Of a stretch of DNA of 7,621 nt, positions 6,118-7,621 are shown piece by piece. This DNA is from Chloroflexi bacterium UBA2235 (GTDB lineage: Bacteria > Chloroflexota > UBA11872 > UBA12225), in contig DDYL01000180.1 in the NCBI GenBank assembly GCA_002347925.1, positions 2,353 through 9,973 on the forward strand, read 5' to 3'. The position numbers were made by a program, and so were the translations under genes. The notes beneath the pieces were generated by a model. The model had not been told where the DNA came from. It searched no databases and saw only the letters and a list, made by a program, of their open reading frames with translations. How positions within the stretch are numbered: position 1 is the stretch's first letter; each line of letters starts with the position of its first letter.

Positions 6118-6477
6118 CTACTCCGCGGTCGAGGCTGGCCCCATGACGAAGATCGTGTTGCCAAAGGGATCTTGCAGGTCGAATGTCCGCGCACCCCAAG
6201 GTTCATTGTGCGGAGGACGGATGAGCGGGATGCGGGGGCTCCACTCGCTGAAGTATTGGTCGGCGTCCGAGACTTCCAGCGAAACGCACGCATTGCGTCC
6301 GTGCCCCGACATCGGGCAGTCAAGCGTGATCGCGATTGTCCCGCGGGCGATACCAAGCAAGCCTGTCCGACCGTCGTCGCTGTTCTCGAATGTCGGCGTG
6401 AACCCAAGTCTGTCGACGTAGAACTCGCGCGCCTCACGCAAGTCGTCGACGGGCAGGATCGGGATCGCACGTTCCAT
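6118..6477 (-). CDS. VOC-superfamily protein (glyoxalase/bleomycin-resistance-like)
   Basis: The 119-residue protein has the single-gene, two-module layout of vicinal oxygen chelate proteins. Its start RAIPILPVDDLREAREFYVD and end FDLQDPFGNTIFVMGP are typical of the bleomycin-resistance/glyoxalase group. Whether it is an enzyme or a drug-binding protein cannot be decided: metal ligands are not all obvious, and drug-binding members often lack them. The start is fixed by GGAGG five bases upstream (CCTCC at 6483-6487 on the plus strand). It begins 15 bases after the uvrA stop, so the two are probably co-transcribed. Proximity to a repair gene is compatible with protection from DNA-damaging compounds, but this is only inference. 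Confidence 0.87.
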   Translation of the reverse strand: MERAIPILPVDDLREAREFYVDRLGFTPTFENSDDGRTGLLGIARGTIAITLDCPMSGHGRNACVSLEVSDADQYFSEWSPRIPLIRPPHNEPWGARTFDLQDPFGNTIFVMGPASTAE

Positions 6478-6482
6478 CGGTG

Positions 6483-6487
6483 CCTCC
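6483..6487 (-). promoter_or_regulatory. Ribosome binding site of the VOC gene
   Basis: GGAGG on the minus strand, five bases before the ATG at 6477 and inside the 15-base gap after the uvrA stop codon. It supports efficient translation of the VOC protein from a shared uvrA message. Confidence 0.8.
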
Positions 6488-6492
6488 AGGCA

Positions 6493-7621
6493 TCACTCCC
6501 GCGCGAACATCCGCGAGAGGTAGTGGCCGGTATGCGAGGTGGGGCAGGTTGCGACTGTTTCCGGGGTGCCCGTGACGACGACCTCGCCGCCGGCATCGCC
6601 ACCGTCGGGACCGAGGTCAATCAACCAGTCGCAGGCGCGTATGACATCCAGGTTGTGTTCGATCACCACCACGGTATTGCCGGTCTCCACCAGACGGTGC
6701 AAGACGCCAAGCAGCTTCTCCACGTCGGCTACATGCAAGCCGGTGGTCGGTTCGTCGAGGATGTACATCGTCCGGCCGGTCGCACGACGCGACAGTTCGG
6801 TGGCAAGTTTCAGGCGTTGCGCCTCGCCTCCGGAAAGGGTCGTCGCCGGTTGGCCAAGGCGTACGTAGCCAAGCCCGACATCCACAAGCGTCTGCAACTT
6901 GTTGCGCAACGCGGGAATGCTGGCGAAGAACTCGAGGCCTTCGGTGACGGTCAGTTCCAGGACGTCGGCGATGGTCTTGCCCTTGAACAGGATCTCCAGG
7001 GCCTCGCGGTTGTAGCGCTTGCCGGCGCATACCTCGCAGGGGACATAGACGTCAGGCAGGAAGTGCATCTCGATCTGGATGATTCCTTCGCCCTGGCACG
7101 CCTCGCACCGGCCTCCCTTGATATTGAATGAGAAGCGTCCGGCGGTGTAGCCCCGCACGCGGGATTCGGGAACGCGCGCAAAGGTCTCGCGGATGGTCGT
7201 GAACATGCCGGCATAGGTGGCGGGATTGCTCCGGGGGGTGCGCCCGATCGGTGACTGGTCGACGTCGATCACCTTGTCGAGGTGTTCAATGCCGTCGATG
7301 CCATCGTGGTCGCCGGGACGTGCATGGGCCCGGTGGATCACTTGCGAAAGGCGCTTGTAGAGGATGTCGGTGATCAGGCTGGACTTGCCACTCCCGGAGA
7401 CACCGGTGACGCCAACCAGGCAGCCAAGCGGGATGGTGACATCCACATTCCGGAGGTTGTGAGTGCGCGCGCCACGGATCGTCATCACCTTGCCATTGCC
7501 GGGACGGCGTGCAAGAGGGCCGGGAATGACTCGCCGTCCGGACAGGTACGCACCGGTCAGGGAATCCGGGTGGGCCATGATCTCGGCGGGTGTGCCGGCG
7601 GCGACGATGCGCCCGCCGTGT
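6493..7621 (-). CDS. uvrA: UvrA excinuclease subunit A, C-terminal part (5' end outside window)
   Basis: The frame stays open to the right edge (375 residues, of about 950 in full-length UvrA), so the ATG at 7578 is internal. UvrA is the cytosolic ABC-type ATPase that finds DNA lesions and loads UvrB in nucleotide excision repair. Counting from that internal ATG, the visible part contains the TGAYLSGRR segment (8-16), the Walker A loop GVTGVSGSGKSS (56-67), the DVDQSPIGRTPRSNPATY block (105-122), a zinc module with CEAC (158-161) and CEVC (181-184) spaced by 19 residues, the ABC signature LSGGE (248-252) and Walker B YILDEPTTGLH (272-282), followed by VVVIEHNLD (303-311). Every catalytic element of the second nucleotide-binding domain is intact. 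It ends SHTGHYLSRMFARE. The VOC gene follows after 15 bases. Confidence 0.97.
   Translation of the reverse strand, partial: HGGRIVAAGTPAEIMAHPDSLTGAYLSGRRVIPGPLARRPGNGKVMTIRGARTHNLRNVDVTIPLGCLVGVTGVSGSGKSSLITDILYKRLSQVIHRAHARPGDHDGIDGIEHLDKVIDVDQSPIGRTPRSNPATYAGMFTTIRETFARVPESRVRGYTAGRFSFNIKGGRCEACQGEGIIQIEMHFLPDVYVPCEVCAGKRYNREALEILFKGKTIADVLELTVTEGLEFFASIPALRNKLQTLVDVGLGYVRLGQPATTLSGGEAQRLKLATELSRRATGRTMYILDEPTTGLHVADVEKLLGVLHRLVETGNTVVVIEHNLDVIRACDWLIDLGPDGGDAGGEVVVTGTPETVATCPTSHTGHYLSRMFARE

Noticed and set aside
6172..7131. 319-codon plus-strand frame opposite uvrA and the VOC gene
   Set aside because: It is the antisense of two well-supported genes and has no recognisable domain.
7576..7578. 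ATG at 7578 as the start of uvrA
   Set aside because: The frame remains open upstream and encodes HGGRIVAAGTPAEI, a normal internal UvrA segment, so the gene runs beyond the window.
1..7621. Intact new defence system, CRISPR array or mobile element
   Set aside because: Read on both strands, there is no repeat-spacer array, transposase, integrase or intact defence protein; the only defence-like trace is the decayed MNT-HEPN pair.

Overview
The window is a high-GC bacterial chromosome segment with six recognisable protein genes, two of them cut by the window edges, plus degraded gene remnants between them. No RNA gene, CRISPR array or insertion sequence was recognised. Gene content is housekeeping or metabolic and does not fix the taxon. 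The base composition, a TATAAC box just before a start codon with no ribosome site, and GC-rich intergenic hairpins would fit Chloroflexota or another high-GC lineage; this is a low-confidence guess.

Left part (1-3566): a PaiB-like FMN-binding protein on the minus strand runs off the left edge and is divergent from a plus-strand pair. The pair is a Gfo/Idh/MocA-family NAD(P)-dependent oxidoreductase (724-1929) and a MatB/ACSF3-like acyl-CoA synthetase (2007-3566), separated by 77 bases holding a GC-rich hairpin and a -10-like box that would give a leaderless mRNA for the synthetase.

Middle (3567-3911): the gap between the converging synthetase and MFS transporter genes is not empty. In order on the plus strand it holds the wreck of a minimal nucleotidyltransferase (MNT) gene and then the wreck of a HepT-like (HEPN/DUF86) gene. 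This is the usual MNT-HEPN toxin-antitoxin layout, here with a stop, frameshifts, deletions and no catalytic motifs left. It is the most interesting item in the window.

Right part (3912-7621, all minus strand): a 12-helix MFS transporter, a stand-alone DUF1330 protein, and a uvrA-VOC pair. uvrA (nucleotide excision repair ATPase, C-terminal 375 residues visible) is followed after 15 bases by a small VOC/bleomycin-resistance-like protein with a strong ribosome site, so the two probably share a transcript. Downstream of the VOC gene lies a second, diverged copy of the last codons of uvrA, in the same orientation, so the VOC gene sits between two direct copies of the uvrA tail. The gaps at 5181-5407 and 5690-6117 otherwise show only hairpins.
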